Positions 26,104 through 34,355 of a stretch of 64,000 bases of DNA are shown piece after piece; position 1 is the stretch's first letter, and each line of letters starts with the position of its first letter. The stretch comes from Methylumidiphilus sp963753955 (GTDB taxonomy: Bacteria > Pseudomonadota > Gammaproteobacteria > Methylococcales > Methylococcaceae). Location of the stretch: assembly GCA_963753955.1 (NCBI GenBank), contig CAVWEM010000008.1, positions 372,001-436,000 on the forward strand, in the 5' to 3' direction. The position numbers were made by a program, and so were the translations under genes. Under the pieces are notes generated by a model. That model worked only from the letters and a program-made list of their open reading frames with translations. It had not been told where the DNA came from and did no database searches.

Positions 26104-26994
26104 TTAAGCGGCGAGGGCTTCTTCGACAGCCGACTTGCCGACGATGGACTCGTCCACTTCTTCCATGATGCCGAACTTCATCAACAGGTCTTCCAGCTCG
26201 TCCATCGTGATGGGCGTGGGGATGACCAGGTTTTTGTTGTTGTAAACCTTGCGGGCCAATTCGCGGTACTCTTCGGCCTGCTTGGCACCCGGCTCATACT
26301 CAATGACGGTCATGCGGCGGATTTCGGCGCGCTGCACCACATTGTCACGCGGCACGAAATGGATCATCTGTGTGCCCATCTGACGGGCCAGTTCCATGAT
26401 CAGCTCGTCTTCGCGGGCGGTCTGGCGGGAGTTGCAGATCAAACCGGCCAGGCGGACGCCGCCGGAGTTTGCATACTTCACGATGCCCTTGGCGATGTTG
26501 TTCGCCGCGTACATCGCCATCATCTCGCCAGAGCAGACAATGTAGATTTCCTGCGCCTTGTTCTCGCGGATGGGCATGGCGAAACCGCCGCAGACCACAT
26601 CGCCCAACACGTCGTAGAACACGAAGTCGAGTTCGTCGTCATACGCGCCTTCCTCTTCGAGGAAGTTGATGGCGGTGATGACGCCACGGCCTGCGCAACC
26701 GACGCCCGGCTCCGGGCCGCCGGATTCGACGCACTTGATGTCGCGGTAGCCGACCTTCAACACGTCTTCTAGCTCTAGATCCTCCACGCTGCCAGCGTCG
26801 GAGGCCATCTGCATGATGGAGTTCTGCGCCTTGGCGTGCAGGATCAGGCGGGTGGAGTCGGCCTTAGGATCGCAGCCGACGATCATGACTCTGTGGCCTT
26901 GCTCGGCGAGCGCGGCGACCAGGTTCTGGGTGGTGGTGGACTTGCCGATGCCACCTTTGCCGTAGATGGCGCATTGACGTAATTTTTTAGCCAT
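26104..26994 (-). CDS. nifH: Nitrogenase iron protein (dinitrogenase reductase)
   Basis: 296 residues. The P-loop YGKGGIGKSTT is at about 10-20. The 4Fe-4S ligands lie in GVGCAGRGVIT and DVVCGGFAMPIR, with the Arg of CAGRG being the site of DraT ADP-ribosylation in species that have it. It delivers electrons to NifDK with ATP hydrolysis. It is preceded by a GGAG box and a sigma-54 promoter with a NifA site. First gene of the minus-strand operon that runs to 16790. Confidence 0.98.
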   Translation of the reverse strand: MAKKLRQCAIYGKGGIGKSTTTQNLVAALAEQGHRVMIVGCDPKADSTRLILHAKAQNSIMQMASDAGSVEDLELEDVLKVGYRDIKCVESGGPEPGVGCAGRGVITAINFLEEEGAYDDELDFVFYDVLGDVVCGGFAMPIRENKAQEIYIVCSGEMMAMYAANNIAKGIVKYANSGGVRLAGLICNSRQTAREDELIMELARQMGTQMIHFVPRDNVVQRAEIRRMTVIEYEPGAKQAEEYRELARKVYNNKNLVIPTPITMDELEDLLMKFGIMEEVDESIVGKSAVEEALAA

Positions 26995-27040
26995 GGTGTT
27001 CTCCTTCGCTGGGTTGGTGATGCTTGACGCAACATAGCTT

Positions 27041-27057
27041 TAGCAACCGGTGTGCCA
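27041..27057 (-). promoter_or_regulatory. Sigma-54 promoter of the nifH operon
   Basis: On the minus strand: TGGCAC-N5-TTGCTA, GG and GC 10 bp apart, 47 bp before the nifH start codon. It is the best match to the RpoN consensus in the window. Confidence 0.9.
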
Positions 27058-27124
27058 ATGAGAAAATGACTTTCAAGACATTGTTTTTATTGGATTATAA
27101 ACTCTAAAATCTGCCGACGGGCCA

Positions 27125-27140
27125 TGTAACAAGTCAGACA
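27125..27140 (-). promoter_or_regulatory. NifA upstream activator site of nifH
   Basis: TGT-N10-ACA, 83 bp upstream of the -24 element, with an AT-rich stretch (27080-27110) in between that could bind IHF. Confidence 0.8.
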
Positions 27141-27240
27141 AACACCGGTCGGCAAGGTGGTTATTCGACAAAAGCCGCCTTCGTTTGGCATGGCGTGTTA
27201 CACTGCGTCACAACGTAAAACACTTGAGAGTGATACTCCC

Positions 27241-27480
27241 ATGGCAAGCTTGAACCTCAGAATCGCTGACGACATGAAGCAGCAACTCGACGCCTTGGCG
27301 GAGGCGACCGGGCGCAACAAATCCTTCCTGGCTGTGGAAGCCATCCGCGCCTATTTGCAACGGGAAGCCTGGCAGGTGTCCGAAACCCGGCTGGCGACCC
27401 AAGAAGCGGACGCTGGGGATTTTGTCGATGAGGCCGAAGCACAGGCGGTACGCGAAAAATGGCTGGATGATGCGGGTTAA
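27241..27480 (+). CDS. RHH (CopG/ParD-like) antitoxin
   Basis: 79 residues starting MASLNLRIADDMKQQLDALAEATGRNKSFLA, a ribbon-helix-helix DNA-binding domain, then a linker to the toxin (ETRLATQEADAGDFVDEAEA). A small inverted repeat (GAGTGATACTC) lies just before the start and could be an operator. It overlaps the toxin gene by about 14 bp. It lies divergently next to the nifH control region, so transcription of this TA could interfere with NifA-site occupancy. Confidence 0.82.
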   Translation: MASLNLRIADDMKQQLDALAEATGRNKSFLAVEAIRAYLQREAWQVSETRLATQEADAGDFVDEAEAQAVREKWLDDAG

Positions 27481-27754
27481 GTGGCTGCGCAAAGCGCTGG
27501 CGAACCTGGACGAGGCAGCGGAATACATCGCTCAAGATAACCTTAGTGCCGCACGGGCGATGGTGGCGGAAGCTTTCCGCCTCACTGGCTTGCTGGCCGA
27601 CAATCCGAATCTAGGCAGGCCAGGCCGCGTACCCGGAACCCGCGAACTCGTCATGCCCCGCCATCCTTACATCATCCCCTACCGGATTCGCGGCGGTTGC
27701 GTGGAAGTGTTGCGCTTCTTCCATGGAGCAAGGCAAGGGCCGGAGGCTATGTAA
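27467..27754 (+). CDS. RelE/ParE-family toxin
   Basis: About 95 residues, starting MMRVKWLRKALANLDEAAEYIAQDN; the start may be either of two adjacent ATGs. It has the ParE pattern: VKWLRKALANL, NPNLGRPGRVPGTRELVMPRHPYIIPYRI and a final VEVLRFFHGARQ. ParE toxins poison gyrase; RelE cleaves mRNA; the sequence fits ParE better. It forms a module with the preceding antitoxin. Confidence 0.82.
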   Translation: MMRVKWLRKALANLDEAAEYIAQDNLSAARAMVAEAFRLTGLLADNPNLGRPGRVPGTRELVMPRHPYIIPYRIRGGCVEVLRFFHGARQGPEAM

Positions 27755-27820
27755 TGCAGGCTTACACAGCCTTGTTCGTTGGGAATTCTAGGATCATCTG
27801 ACTAGGAAGAGACAGCAAAC

Positions 27821-29482
27821 ATGACGACGACAGACGACAACCCAGCCCCCGAGTCTTTGGCACGACGACCGGAAGCGCGCGCCTTCAAGATCGAAGACCT
27901 GCTTGCCGAAGTGCGCAGTGGGCGGGTGCGCGTCCCTTCGTTTCAACGCGGGCTGAAGTGGGAAAGGGAGGATGCCCGCAAACTCGTTGATAGTCTCTAT
28001 CGGGGCTATCCGGTAGGAACACTGTTGTTTTGGGAAACCAAGGCCGAACCGGGCGAGATGCGCTTCGGCTCGTTCACTGTCAGTGGGGGCGGTCGCAGCG
28101 ATGCCTACTGGGTCGTGGACGGGCAACAGCGCATCGTCTCGCTGGCGCGGGTGCTGTTGGCGTCCGACCCAGACACGGATGAGTTCGCGCTGTACTTCGA
28201 CCTAGACAAAGGCGAGTTCGTCGCCCCGCCTCCCCCAGTCAAACGCAGTGAAACCCCCGCCCGTTGGCTACCGATGACCGTGGTGCTGGATTCGGAGAAT
28301 TTGATTCAATGGGCCTACGAGCAGGCACCGAGCGACAAGGAGCGGCGAGAGCGGGCATTTCAGTTGGGCAAACGGGTTCGGGAGTACGAGATCCCCGCCT
28401 ATCTGGTGCGAACCGACAGCGAAGCAACCTTGCGCGAAGTATTCAGCCGGATCAATTCGTCAGGCAAGCGGCTTGAAGCGTCCGAAGTATTTGACGCATT
28501 GCACGGCGCGCGAACCCATAGCCGACCGGCGTCGCTGCTGGAGATCGCCTCTGAGCTGGAAAAGCTAGGCTTTGGCCGCGTCGAAGAGAAAATCCTTTAC
28601 CGCTTGCTGAGGGTACTACAGGGGGCCGATGTGTCCGAGGGCGGAGGCAAAGGGCCGCTACGGCTTGCGGAGAAAGAGGCGGAGAGCGCTTATCGCGACA
28701 CGGCCGAAGCGGCGGGGCGGGTTATCCAGTTCCTAAAACGGGACGGGGGCATTCCCCACTACGAACTACTGCCCTACAAGAATCCGTTGATCACGCTTGG
28801 CAAGTTTTTCCACCATCATCCCAACCCGAAACCGCGTTCGCGTGACCTGCTAGTGCGTTGGCTCTGGCGCGGGGCGCTGAATGGTGCGCATCGCGGCGAT
28901 AGTGTTTCGACTCGCGACGCCCTGGATCGCATAGCCCCGGGCAGTGAAGAGCAGTCCGTGCAAGGAATGTTGGAGATGGTCAAACAGAGCCCGACCGCTT
29001 TACCGGATGTAGCCGTACCATTCAACTTCCGCTTCGCTGTAAGTAAGTTGCAGGCACTTGCACTCATGGATCTAGGCCCACGAGACCTCGAAACGGGTGC
29101 GCTTCTGCATCTGGGAGCGTTTTTGGATAATGGGCTGCCCGACCGGAAACTTCCTTTTCCTCCGGTGATTGCCTCCATTTCCGGGAAACACGATGGACCC
29201 GTCCAGTCCGTCGCCAACCGGCTGGCCCATCCCAGTGTAAAAGGGCTGCGTGGACTCCTGCTACTGCGCGGACTGTTCGATGATGTGGCAATCCTCGCCT
29301 CCCACGGCATCAGCGAAGCGGCCATACAGGCGCTATGCGAGAAGGACACGGCGCAGTTTCTCAGCTTGCGCGCAGAATACCTCCGCCCGCATTTCCAAGC
29401 TTTCTTCGAGCGCCATGCCCGCTGGGACGAACCGGACAGGCCTTCGCTGGCGTCGCTGCTGGTGACGGACGAGGAGGACTGA
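27821..29482 (+). CDS. DUF262 (GmrSD-N-like) protein paired with HipA
   Basis: 553 residues. The N-terminal DUF262 domain (about 20-330) has VPSFQRGLKWER, the ParB-like motif DGQQR at 100-104 and FSRINSSGKRLEASEVFDAL. The C-terminal half is helical with no HNH motif I can see, so it lacks the DUF1524 nuclease found in classic GmrSD type IV restriction enzymes. It ends 1 bp before a HipA-family gene, indicating an operon with tight coupling. DUF262 proteins are common in phage defence. What this pair does is unknown. Confidence 0.75.
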   Translation: MTTTDDNPAPESLARRPEARAFKIEDLLAEVRSGRVRVPSFQRGLKWEREDARKLVDSLYRGYPVGTLLFWETKAEPGEMRFGSFTVSGGGRSDAYWVVDGQQRIVSLARVLLASDPDTDEFALYFDLDKGEFVAPPPPVKRSETPARWLPMTVVLDSENLIQWAYEQAPSDKERRERAFQLGKRVREYEIPAYLVRTDSEATLREVFSRINSSGKRLEASEVFDALHGARTHSRPASLLEIASELEKLGFGRVEEKILYRLLRVLQGADVSEGGGKGPLRLAEKEAESAYRDTAEAAGRVIQFLKRDGGIPHYELLPYKNPLITLGKFFHHHPNPKPRSRDLLVRWLWRGALNGAHRGDSVSTRDALDRIAPGSEEQSVQGMLEMVKQSPTALPDVAVPFNFRFAVSKLQALALMDLGPRDLETGALLHLGAFLDNGLPDRKLPFPPVIASISGKHDGPVQSVANRLAHPSVKGLRGLLLLRGLFDDVAILASHGISEAAIQALCEKDTAQFLSLRAEYLRPHFQAFFERHARWDEPDRPSLASLLVTDEED

Positions 29483-29483
29483 A

Positions 29484-30698
29484 ATGGAAGCTACGAATAG
29501 ATTGCAAGTGCTGCTACACGACAGAGCGGTCGGCACACTCACTTTGAACAGGAACGATGGCTGTGAATTCCGGCTGCTGGAATCCTACAAACACGCCTAC
29601 CCTAGGCCGGTGCTGGGACAGCAATTTCTGGACGATCTGGAACAAATCCATCGCAGCCGCGCCCGCGTGCCGCCGTGGTTTTCCAACCTGCTGCCGGAAG
29701 GGCCGCTACGTGACTTGGTGGCGAAACAGGCCGGTGTCCTCCCTAGCCGGGAGTTCTTCCTGCTGCGCCACTTAGGAGAAGACCTGCCCGGCGCGGTGCG
29801 CATCGTCGCCGATGAAACCTTGATCGAGATGGATGATGATCGAGGCTTCCATCCGGATGGGCAGGAGGGGCCTGGGGCTTGGCATTTTTCCCTAGCCGGT
29901 GTGCAACTCAAGTTTTCCGCCCGGCGCGGGGAGCGCGGACTCACCATCCCGGTTTCCGGCCTAGGGGGCGACTGGATCATCAAACTGCCCGATTCCCGCT
30001 ATCCCAAGGTGCCAGAAAACGAATATTCCACAATGCAATGGGCCAAGGCCAGCGGCATCCGTATCCCCGAACTGGAATTGGTCGATGTGGCGGACGTGTC
30101 GGGTTTGCCGGCGGCGCTGGCCGCTTTCCCCGAGCGGCTGGCCTTGGCCATTCGCCGTTTTGACCGGCCCACACCAGATCGGCGCGTCCACATGGAGGAT
30201 TTCGCCCAAATACTGGGGCTGTATCCGGATGAGAAATACCAGAAATACAATTACGAAACCCTGGCCAGCCTGATTTTCTACCTGACCGGCGAGGTGGGCC
30301 TGGGCGAATTTATCCGCCAACTCGTCTTCATCATAGCCTCCGGCAATGGCGATGCCCACCACAAAAATTGGAGCCTGCTTTATCCCGACGGCATCAAGGC
30401 CGAACTTACCCCGGCCTATGACTTGGTTTCGACAGTCCAATATATGCCAGATGACAGCCTTGCCCTAAACCTTGCCAAATCAAAACGCTGGGAATCTGTC
30501 AACATGGACTCCTTCCGCCGCATGGCACGAAAGATTGGCGTGGACGAAGAGTGGATGGCCGCTCGTGTCCAGGCGGCGATGGACGCGATCCTAAGCGCTT
30601 GGGGTGATTCAGCTCACGATTTCGGCTACGACACCGAAGCACGCAAGATCTTGGAAAAGCACTTTGGCAGAATTCCCCTGCTTGGGAATCCTTCATAA
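29484..30698 (+). CDS. HipA-family Ser/Thr kinase (toxin-like), without HipB
   Basis: 404 residues. The N-terminal HipA segment (about 5-105) is followed by the kinase body: FSLAGVQLKFSARR (glycine-rich loop), GGDWIIKLPDS (ATP-site Lys), YSTMQWAKASGIRIPELEL, IRRFDR, then the catalytic GNGDAHHKNWSLLY and LTPAYDLVSTVQY (metal-binding Asp). The key residues appear present. HipA kinases phosphorylate targets such as GltX and cause dormancy; they normally pair with the HTH antitoxin HipB. No hipB is present; the coupled neighbour is DUF262. Confidence 0.82.
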   Translation: MEATNRLQVLLHDRAVGTLTLNRNDGCEFRLLESYKHAYPRPVLGQQFLDDLEQIHRSRARVPPWFSNLLPEGPLRDLVAKQAGVLPSREFFLLRHLGEDLPGAVRIVADETLIEMDDDRGFHPDGQEGPGAWHFSLAGVQLKFSARRGERGLTIPVSGLGGDWIIKLPDSRYPKVPENEYSTMQWAKASGIRIPELELVDVADVSGLPAALAAFPERLALAIRRFDRPTPDRRVHMEDFAQILGLYPDEKYQKYNYETLASLIFYLTGEVGLGEFIRQLVFIIASGNGDAHHKNWSLLYPDGIKAELTPAYDLVSTVQYMPDDSLALNLAKSKRWESVNMDSFRRMARKIGVDEEWMAARVQAAMDAILSAWGDSAHDFGYDTEARKILEKHFGRIPLLGNPS

Positions 30699-30715
30699 CT
30701 GTCCCCACTACCTTT

Positions 30716-30731
30716 TGTCCCGTTCCCTACA
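30716..30731 (+). promoter_or_regulatory. NifA upstream activator site of nifE
   Basis: TGT-N10-ACA, 59 bp upstream of the -24 element, immediately after the HipA gene. Confidence 0.75.
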
Positions 30732-30774
30732 AACCCCATCCGCAATCCTTCTTTAACATCAGCCACATAACCAC

Positions 30775-30790
30775 TGGCCCGCCGCTTGCT
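30775..30790 (+). promoter_or_regulatory. Sigma-54 promoter of nifE
   Basis: TGGCCCG-N4-TTGCT, GG and GC 10 bp apart, 39 bp before the nifE start. Confidence 0.82.
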
Positions 30791-30828
30791 TGTCTCCTGC
30801 TAAACGTCAACGACAGGCAGGAATTGCG

Positions 30829-32244
30829 ATGAAAACCAACAAACAGATCGCCGAAATCATCAACGAGCCGGCTTGCGAGCATAACAAGAAGTCCAAGTCC
30901 GGCTGCGCCAAGCCCGCACCCGGTGCGAGCGCCGGCGGTTGCGCCTTCGATGGAGCGCAGATCGCGCTGCTGCCGATTGTGGACGTGGCCCACATCGTCC
31001 ACGGCCCGATTGCTTGCGCCGGCAGTTCCTGGGACAACCGAGGCACACGCTCGTCCGGGCCGACCCTGTACCGGATGGGCATGACCACCGACCTCACCGA
31101 GCAGGACATCGTCATGGGCCGTTCGGAGAAACGCCTGTTCCATTCCATCAAGCAAGCGGTGGAGGCGTATTCCCCGCCCGCCGTGTTCGTCTACAACACC
31201 TGCGTCCCCGCCCTGATCGGCGATGACATCGAAGCCGTCTGCAAAGCCGCCACCGAGCGCTTCAATGTGCCGGTCGTGCCGGTGGACTCGGCGGGCTTCT
31301 ACGGCACCAAGAACATGGGCAACCGCATCGCCGGTGATGCGATGGTCAAATATGTCGTCGGCAGCCGCGACCCCGACCCGCTACCCGAATCGGCGCAAAG
31401 GCCGGGCATCAAAGTCCACGACGTGAACCTGATCGGCGAATACAACATCGCCGGGGAGTTCTGGCATGTGCTGCCCTTGCTCGACGAGTTAGGGCTGCGC
31501 ATCCTCTGCACCCTGTCCGGCGACGCCCGCTTCCGCGAGGTGCAGACCATGCACAAGGCCGAGGTGAACATGATGGTTTGCTCGAAAGCCATGCTCAATG
31601 TCGCCCGCAAGCTGGAACAAAAATTCGGCACACCCTGGTTCGAGGGCAGCTTCTACGGCATTGCCGACACCAGCCAAGCCTTGCGCGACTTCGCAAGGCT
31701 CCTCGGCGACCCCGACCTGAGCGCCCGCACCGAAGCCTTGATCGCCCGTGAAGAGGCCAAAATCCTGGCGGAACTGGAGCCTTGGAAAGAACGGCTGGCG
31801 GGCAAGCGCGTGTTGCTGAATACAGGTGGCGTGAAAAGCTGGTCAGTCGTGTCGGCCTTGCAGGATCTGGGCATGGTGGTGGTCGCCACCGGCACGAAGA
31901 AATCCACCGAAGAGGACAAGGCCCGCATCCGCGAGTTGATGGGTGAGGAAGCCTTGATGCTGGACGATGTCAGCCCGAGGAAGCTGCTGCAAGTGGTCAA
32001 GGATTACCGCTGCGACATCCTCATCGCCGGCGGCCGTAATTTGTACACGGCACTGAAAGCCAAGCTGGCTTTCCTCGACATCAACCAGGAGCGGGAATTC
32101 GGCTACGCCGGCTACACCGGCATGTTGGAACTAGTCCGCCAACTGGCCCTCACCATCGAAAGCCCGGTCTGGGATGCCGTCCGCGCCCCCGCGCCCTGGC
32201 GGGCCACCCAGACCGCACAAGCCGTTGCGATTCCAGCCGCATAA
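30829..32244 (+). CDS. nifE: FeMo-cofactor scaffold NifE
   Basis: 471 residues starting MKTNKQIAEIINEPACEHNKK. I used this ATG because it follows the sigma-54 promoter and an AGGCAGGAA box. Motifs are those of NifE: CAFDGAQIALLPIVDVAHIVHGP, YNTCVPALIGDDIEAV and NLIGEYNIAGEFWHVLPLL. With NifN it forms the NifEN scaffold on which the NifB-co precursor is matured with Mo and homocitrate. Unusually, nifN is not downstream but 12 kb away, beyond mobile DNA. Confidence 0.95.
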   Translation: MKTNKQIAEIINEPACEHNKKSKSGCAKPAPGASAGGCAFDGAQIALLPIVDVAHIVHGPIACAGSSWDNRGTRSSGPTLYRMGMTTDLTEQDIVMGRSEKRLFHSIKQAVEAYSPPAVFVYNTCVPALIGDDIEAVCKAATERFNVPVVPVDSAGFYGTKNMGNRIAGDAMVKYVVGSRDPDPLPESAQRPGIKVHDVNLIGEYNIAGEFWHVLPLLDELGLRILCTLSGDARFREVQTMHKAEVNMMVCSKAMLNVARKLEQKFGTPWFEGSFYGIADTSQALRDFARLLGDPDLSARTEALIAREEAKILAELEPWKERLAGKRVLLNTGGVKSWSVVSALQDLGMVVVATGTKKSTEEDKARIRELMGEEALMLDDVSPRKLLQVVKDYRCDILIAGGRNLYTALKAKLAFLDINQEREFGYAGYTGMLELVRQLALTIESPVWDAVRAPAPWRATQTAQAVAIPAA

Positions 32245-32267
32245 CAAAAATTTCCGAGTCCTGTTGC

Positions 32268-32328
32268 GGGAGCGCTTTGCAAGCGCGACGTTAGCCTGAG
32301 TCGCGGTTGGAAACCGCTCCCACGGAGA
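32268..32328. repeat. GCGCTTGCAAGCGC / GCGGTTGGAAACCGC repeat
   Basis: Paired short palindromes after nifE, GGAGCGCTTTGCAAGCGC then GTCGCGGTTGGAAACCGC-TCCCAC, similar to 18211-18295. They may act as transcript 3-prime structure for nifE. Confidence 0.6.
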
Positions 32329-32333
32329 AGCTT

Positions 32334-32349
32334 TGTAAGGTTTGCGACA
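32334..32349 (+). promoter_or_regulatory. Candidate NifA site upstream of the 106-aa ORF / nifF
   Basis: TGT-N10-ACA, 121 bp upstream of a sigma-54-like element at 32455 and similar in spacing to the distal rnf site. Confidence 0.55.
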
Positions 32350-32454
32350 GTCCCAGCGCCTCAATGGCGCATCCGCCACAATCCACACCCCCGAACGGCA
32401 GGCCTAAACCCTGATTTGCCAATAATGACATTAGAATCAAGATGTTTTGATTAT

Positions 32455-32470
32455 TGGCCCAGAATTTGAA
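32455..32470 (+). promoter_or_regulatory. Weak sigma-54-like promoter of the 106-aa ORF-nifF segment
   Basis: TGGCCCA-N4-TTTGA: GG at -24 is present but the invariant GC at -12 is GA, so activity is uncertain. An AATCAA-N4-TTT IHF-like motif precedes it at about 32436. Confidence 0.35.
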
Positions 32471-32527
32471 TGGATTTTGTCAACGGGCGTGAATATCCCC
32501 TTGTCTAGCACATGAGGTCGTATTGGG

Positions 32528-32848
32528 ATGAATGTTTGGGCGCTCAACAAAGACAATGCCATCCGCCGGTTACTGCATGTCTTGTTGGATCATTTCGGCC
32601 CCGATGCCTTCGGGTTAAGCAGACGCTGGGAAAAGGATGAAAGCGCTGTCGGAATATACCAGCCGGGTGAGGAATCCATGCTGGCTTACATATTTACCTA
32701 TGGTCAGGATGCCGGAAGATACGGCTTGCATCTGGAATATCCCGCAAGCAATGGCCTAGGCAATGCCACCATGATTGAGAATATTGAATTGAATCATCTC
32801 ATCGGATTATTGGAAGCGCATTTCGATATTGAACCACGGCAATGCTAG
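32528..32848 (+). CDS. Unknown protein between nifE and nifF
   Basis: 106 residues starting MNVWALNKDNAIRRLLHVLLDHFGPDAFGL, with a central EKDESAVGIYQPGEESMLAYIFTYGQD. It is soluble and mildly acidic with no motif I recognise. It is preceded by a GGG-ATG context and the candidate NifA-dependent promoter, and lies 51 bp before the flavodoxin gene, so probably nif-linked. Confidence 0.6.
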   Translation: MNVWALNKDNAIRRLLHVLLDHFGPDAFGLSRRWEKDESAVGIYQPGEESMLAYIFTYGQDAGRYGLHLEYPASNGLGNATMIENIELNHLIGLLEAHFDIEPRQC

Positions 32849-32899
32849 TAAGTTGCGACACACGCTAAGTTTAGTTTTTTTTCTGACGAGGATAATGAT

Positions 32900-33436
32900 A
32901 TGGGTAAAATCGGCATTTTTTTCGGTTCCGACACCGGCAACACCCGGCGCGTGGCAAAAAGCATCGCCAAGAAACTGGGCGACGACGCGGATGCCCCGGT
33001 CAATGTGAACAAAGCCAGCGTCGATGATCTCCTCAAATACGACGCATTGATACTCGGCACTCCGACTTTGGGCGACGGGGAACTGCCAGGCTTGACCTCC
33101 GGCGGCAGCGCCGAGAGTTGGGAGGAATTCCTGCCCAAGCTTAAGGGTGTTGATTTGTCGGGCAAGGTCGTGGCCTTGTTCGGCTTGGGCGACCAGGAAG
33201 GCTATGGCCATGAATTTGTCGATGCCTTGATCTTCATTTATGACGTGCTGATTGAAAACGGCGCGACCGTGGTGGGCGCATGGCCGACGGATGGCTATAG
33301 CTTCGAGGCGTCCAAGGCCGTGGTCGATGGCGATTTCGTCGGCTTGGTCATCGACCACGACAACCAAAGCGACCAGACCGACGAGCGCGTTGACGCATGG
33401 CTGGAAATCGTCAAGCCCGAGTTATTGGCCGCTTGA
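32900..33436 (+). CDS. nifF: Nitrogenase flavodoxin NifF
   Basis: 178 residues. The FMN phosphate loop is GSDTGNTRRVAKSIA (about 9-23), then LILGTPTLGDGELPG and a long-chain insertion near FGLGDQEGYGHEF, as in Azotobacter-type nitrogenase flavodoxins. A GAGGATAAT box precedes the ATG. It would carry electrons, for example from Rnf, to NifH. Confidence 0.9.
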   Translation: MGKIGIFFGSDTGNTRRVAKSIAKKLGDDADAPVNVNKASVDDLLKYDALILGTPTLGDGELPGLTSGGSAESWEEFLPKLKGVDLSGKVVALFGLGDQEGYGHEFVDALIFIYDVLIENGATVVGAWPTDGYSFEASKAVVDGDFVGLVIDHDNQSDQTDERVDAWLEIVKPELLAA

Positions 33437-33561
33437 CCATGCCATCATCCTCCTTTCCCTGAGGAAGAGTGCCAGGGTGAGGGCATTCAATAATCTAACA
33501 AAACCAGGCTTCAACCGCATCATTCCAGCATTGAAGCCGCCAAACCTGAGACTAGTCTGTC

Positions 33562-33780
33562 ATGAGCATTGCTGTCATCAAAGCCTTTTCTGAAAAAGCC
33601 AAAACCGACCCTGAGGTCAAAGAGAAACTGCTGGCCTGCCTGAAAATCAAGGAGCTCCTTGCCTTGGCGAAAGAACAGGGGTTCGATATAGACGAGGAAT
33701 TGTTATATCCACCCAACGAACCGCAATTCACCGCCGAGCAGCTTTCCGAGCGGCTGGGCAAGGCGCTGTTGCGGGCGTGA
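33562..33780 (+). CDS. Nif11-domain small protein
   Basis: 72 residues: MSIAVIKAFSEKAKTDPEVKEKLLACLKIKELLALAKEQGFDIDEELL matches the Nif11 domain (DP-x-L-K-E-K-L and LAKEQGFDI-x-EEL). Nif11 was first named from Azotobacter nif DNA and later seen as leader peptides of RiPP natural products. Here there is no Gly-Gly cleavage site followed by a Cys-rich core and no modifying enzyme, so a leader role is unlikely. It lies 125 bp after nifF. Confidence 0.78.
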   Translation: MSIAVIKAFSEKAKTDPEVKEKLLACLKIKELLALAKEQGFDIDEELLYPPNEPQFTAEQLSERLGKALLRA

Positions 33781-33834
33781 TGCTTTCGGGTTCCCATGCG
33801 CTGTGTGTGAACCAAAGAAGAAATAACCTTACAG

Positions 33835-33869
33835 TTCCCCCTTTGCAAAAGGGGGGTTAGGGGGGATTG
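33835..33869. repeat. C6-TTTGCAAAA-G6 palindromic repeat
   Basis: Same family as at 5597-5688. It lies between the convergent Nif11 and Rieske genes and could serve as a bidirectional terminator-like hairpin. Confidence 0.5.
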
Positions 33870-33876
33870 CCAAAAC

Positions 33877-34248
33877 TCAAAAATTCAAGGCCGCTCTTTT
33901 ATCCACCAGATAGATCCATCCGCCCTCCTCCCTGATTTTCAAAGCCGTCAGCTTTTTCCCCGCGCAAATCTCGCTCAAAGATTCGCCGCTCACCGGGTCA
34001 TAACAGATGCTGTGCATGGAGCACTGCAAATACCGCCCTGACTCGTCGAAAATGTCGCCATGCTCACAATCCAATGGCCGGGGCATATGCACACATTGGT
34101 TCAAATAGCCATAAACCACGCCCTTGAACCGCACCAGGATGGCATTGCGCCTGCTGCCTCGATAGTCGATGGTAAAGGAAATTTTGCCCAATTCCGGTAC
34201 TCGCAGAGCGGGGCAGATGGGTTCTGGAACTTGCTGTTTCACTGACAT
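33877..34248 (-). CDS. Rieske [2Fe-2S] domain protein
   Basis: 123 residues. Ligand motifs C-x-H (NQCVHMPRPL) and C-x-x-H (LQCSMHSICYDPVSG) are about 19 residues apart, as in NirD/ferredoxin-type Rieske proteins. No signal peptide, so cytoplasmic. A GGAGGT box stands upstream. Convergent to the nif11 gene; it may act as a small electron carrier in the nif context. Confidence 0.82.
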   Translation of the reverse strand: MSVKQQVPEPICPALRVPELGKISFTIDYRGSRRNAILVRFKGVVYGYLNQCVHMPRPLDCEHGDIFDESGRYLQCSMHSICYDPVSGESLSEICAGKKLTALKIREEGGWIYLVDKRAALNF

Positions 34249-34347
34249 GGTGTGTCACCTCCATTGACTTACTAGCAAGTAATAGGCCATCAGGATGTGC
34301 GGCGCGTTTCGTTCCTCGCCGTGCGCACCCTACAATACTTTTTGGCG

Positions 34348-34355
34348 GAGCATAG
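34348..34355. repeat. 8-bp target duplication of the IS66 element, left copy
   Basis: GAGCATAG directly precedes the left inverted repeat; the identical octamer follows the right end at 38196-38203. IS66 elements make 8-bp duplications. Confidence 0.85.

Noticed and set aside
33562..33780. Nif11 ORF as a RiPP precursor peptide
   Set aside because: There is no Gly-Gly-type cleavage site with a Cys/Ser/Thr core and no modifying or export enzyme nearby.
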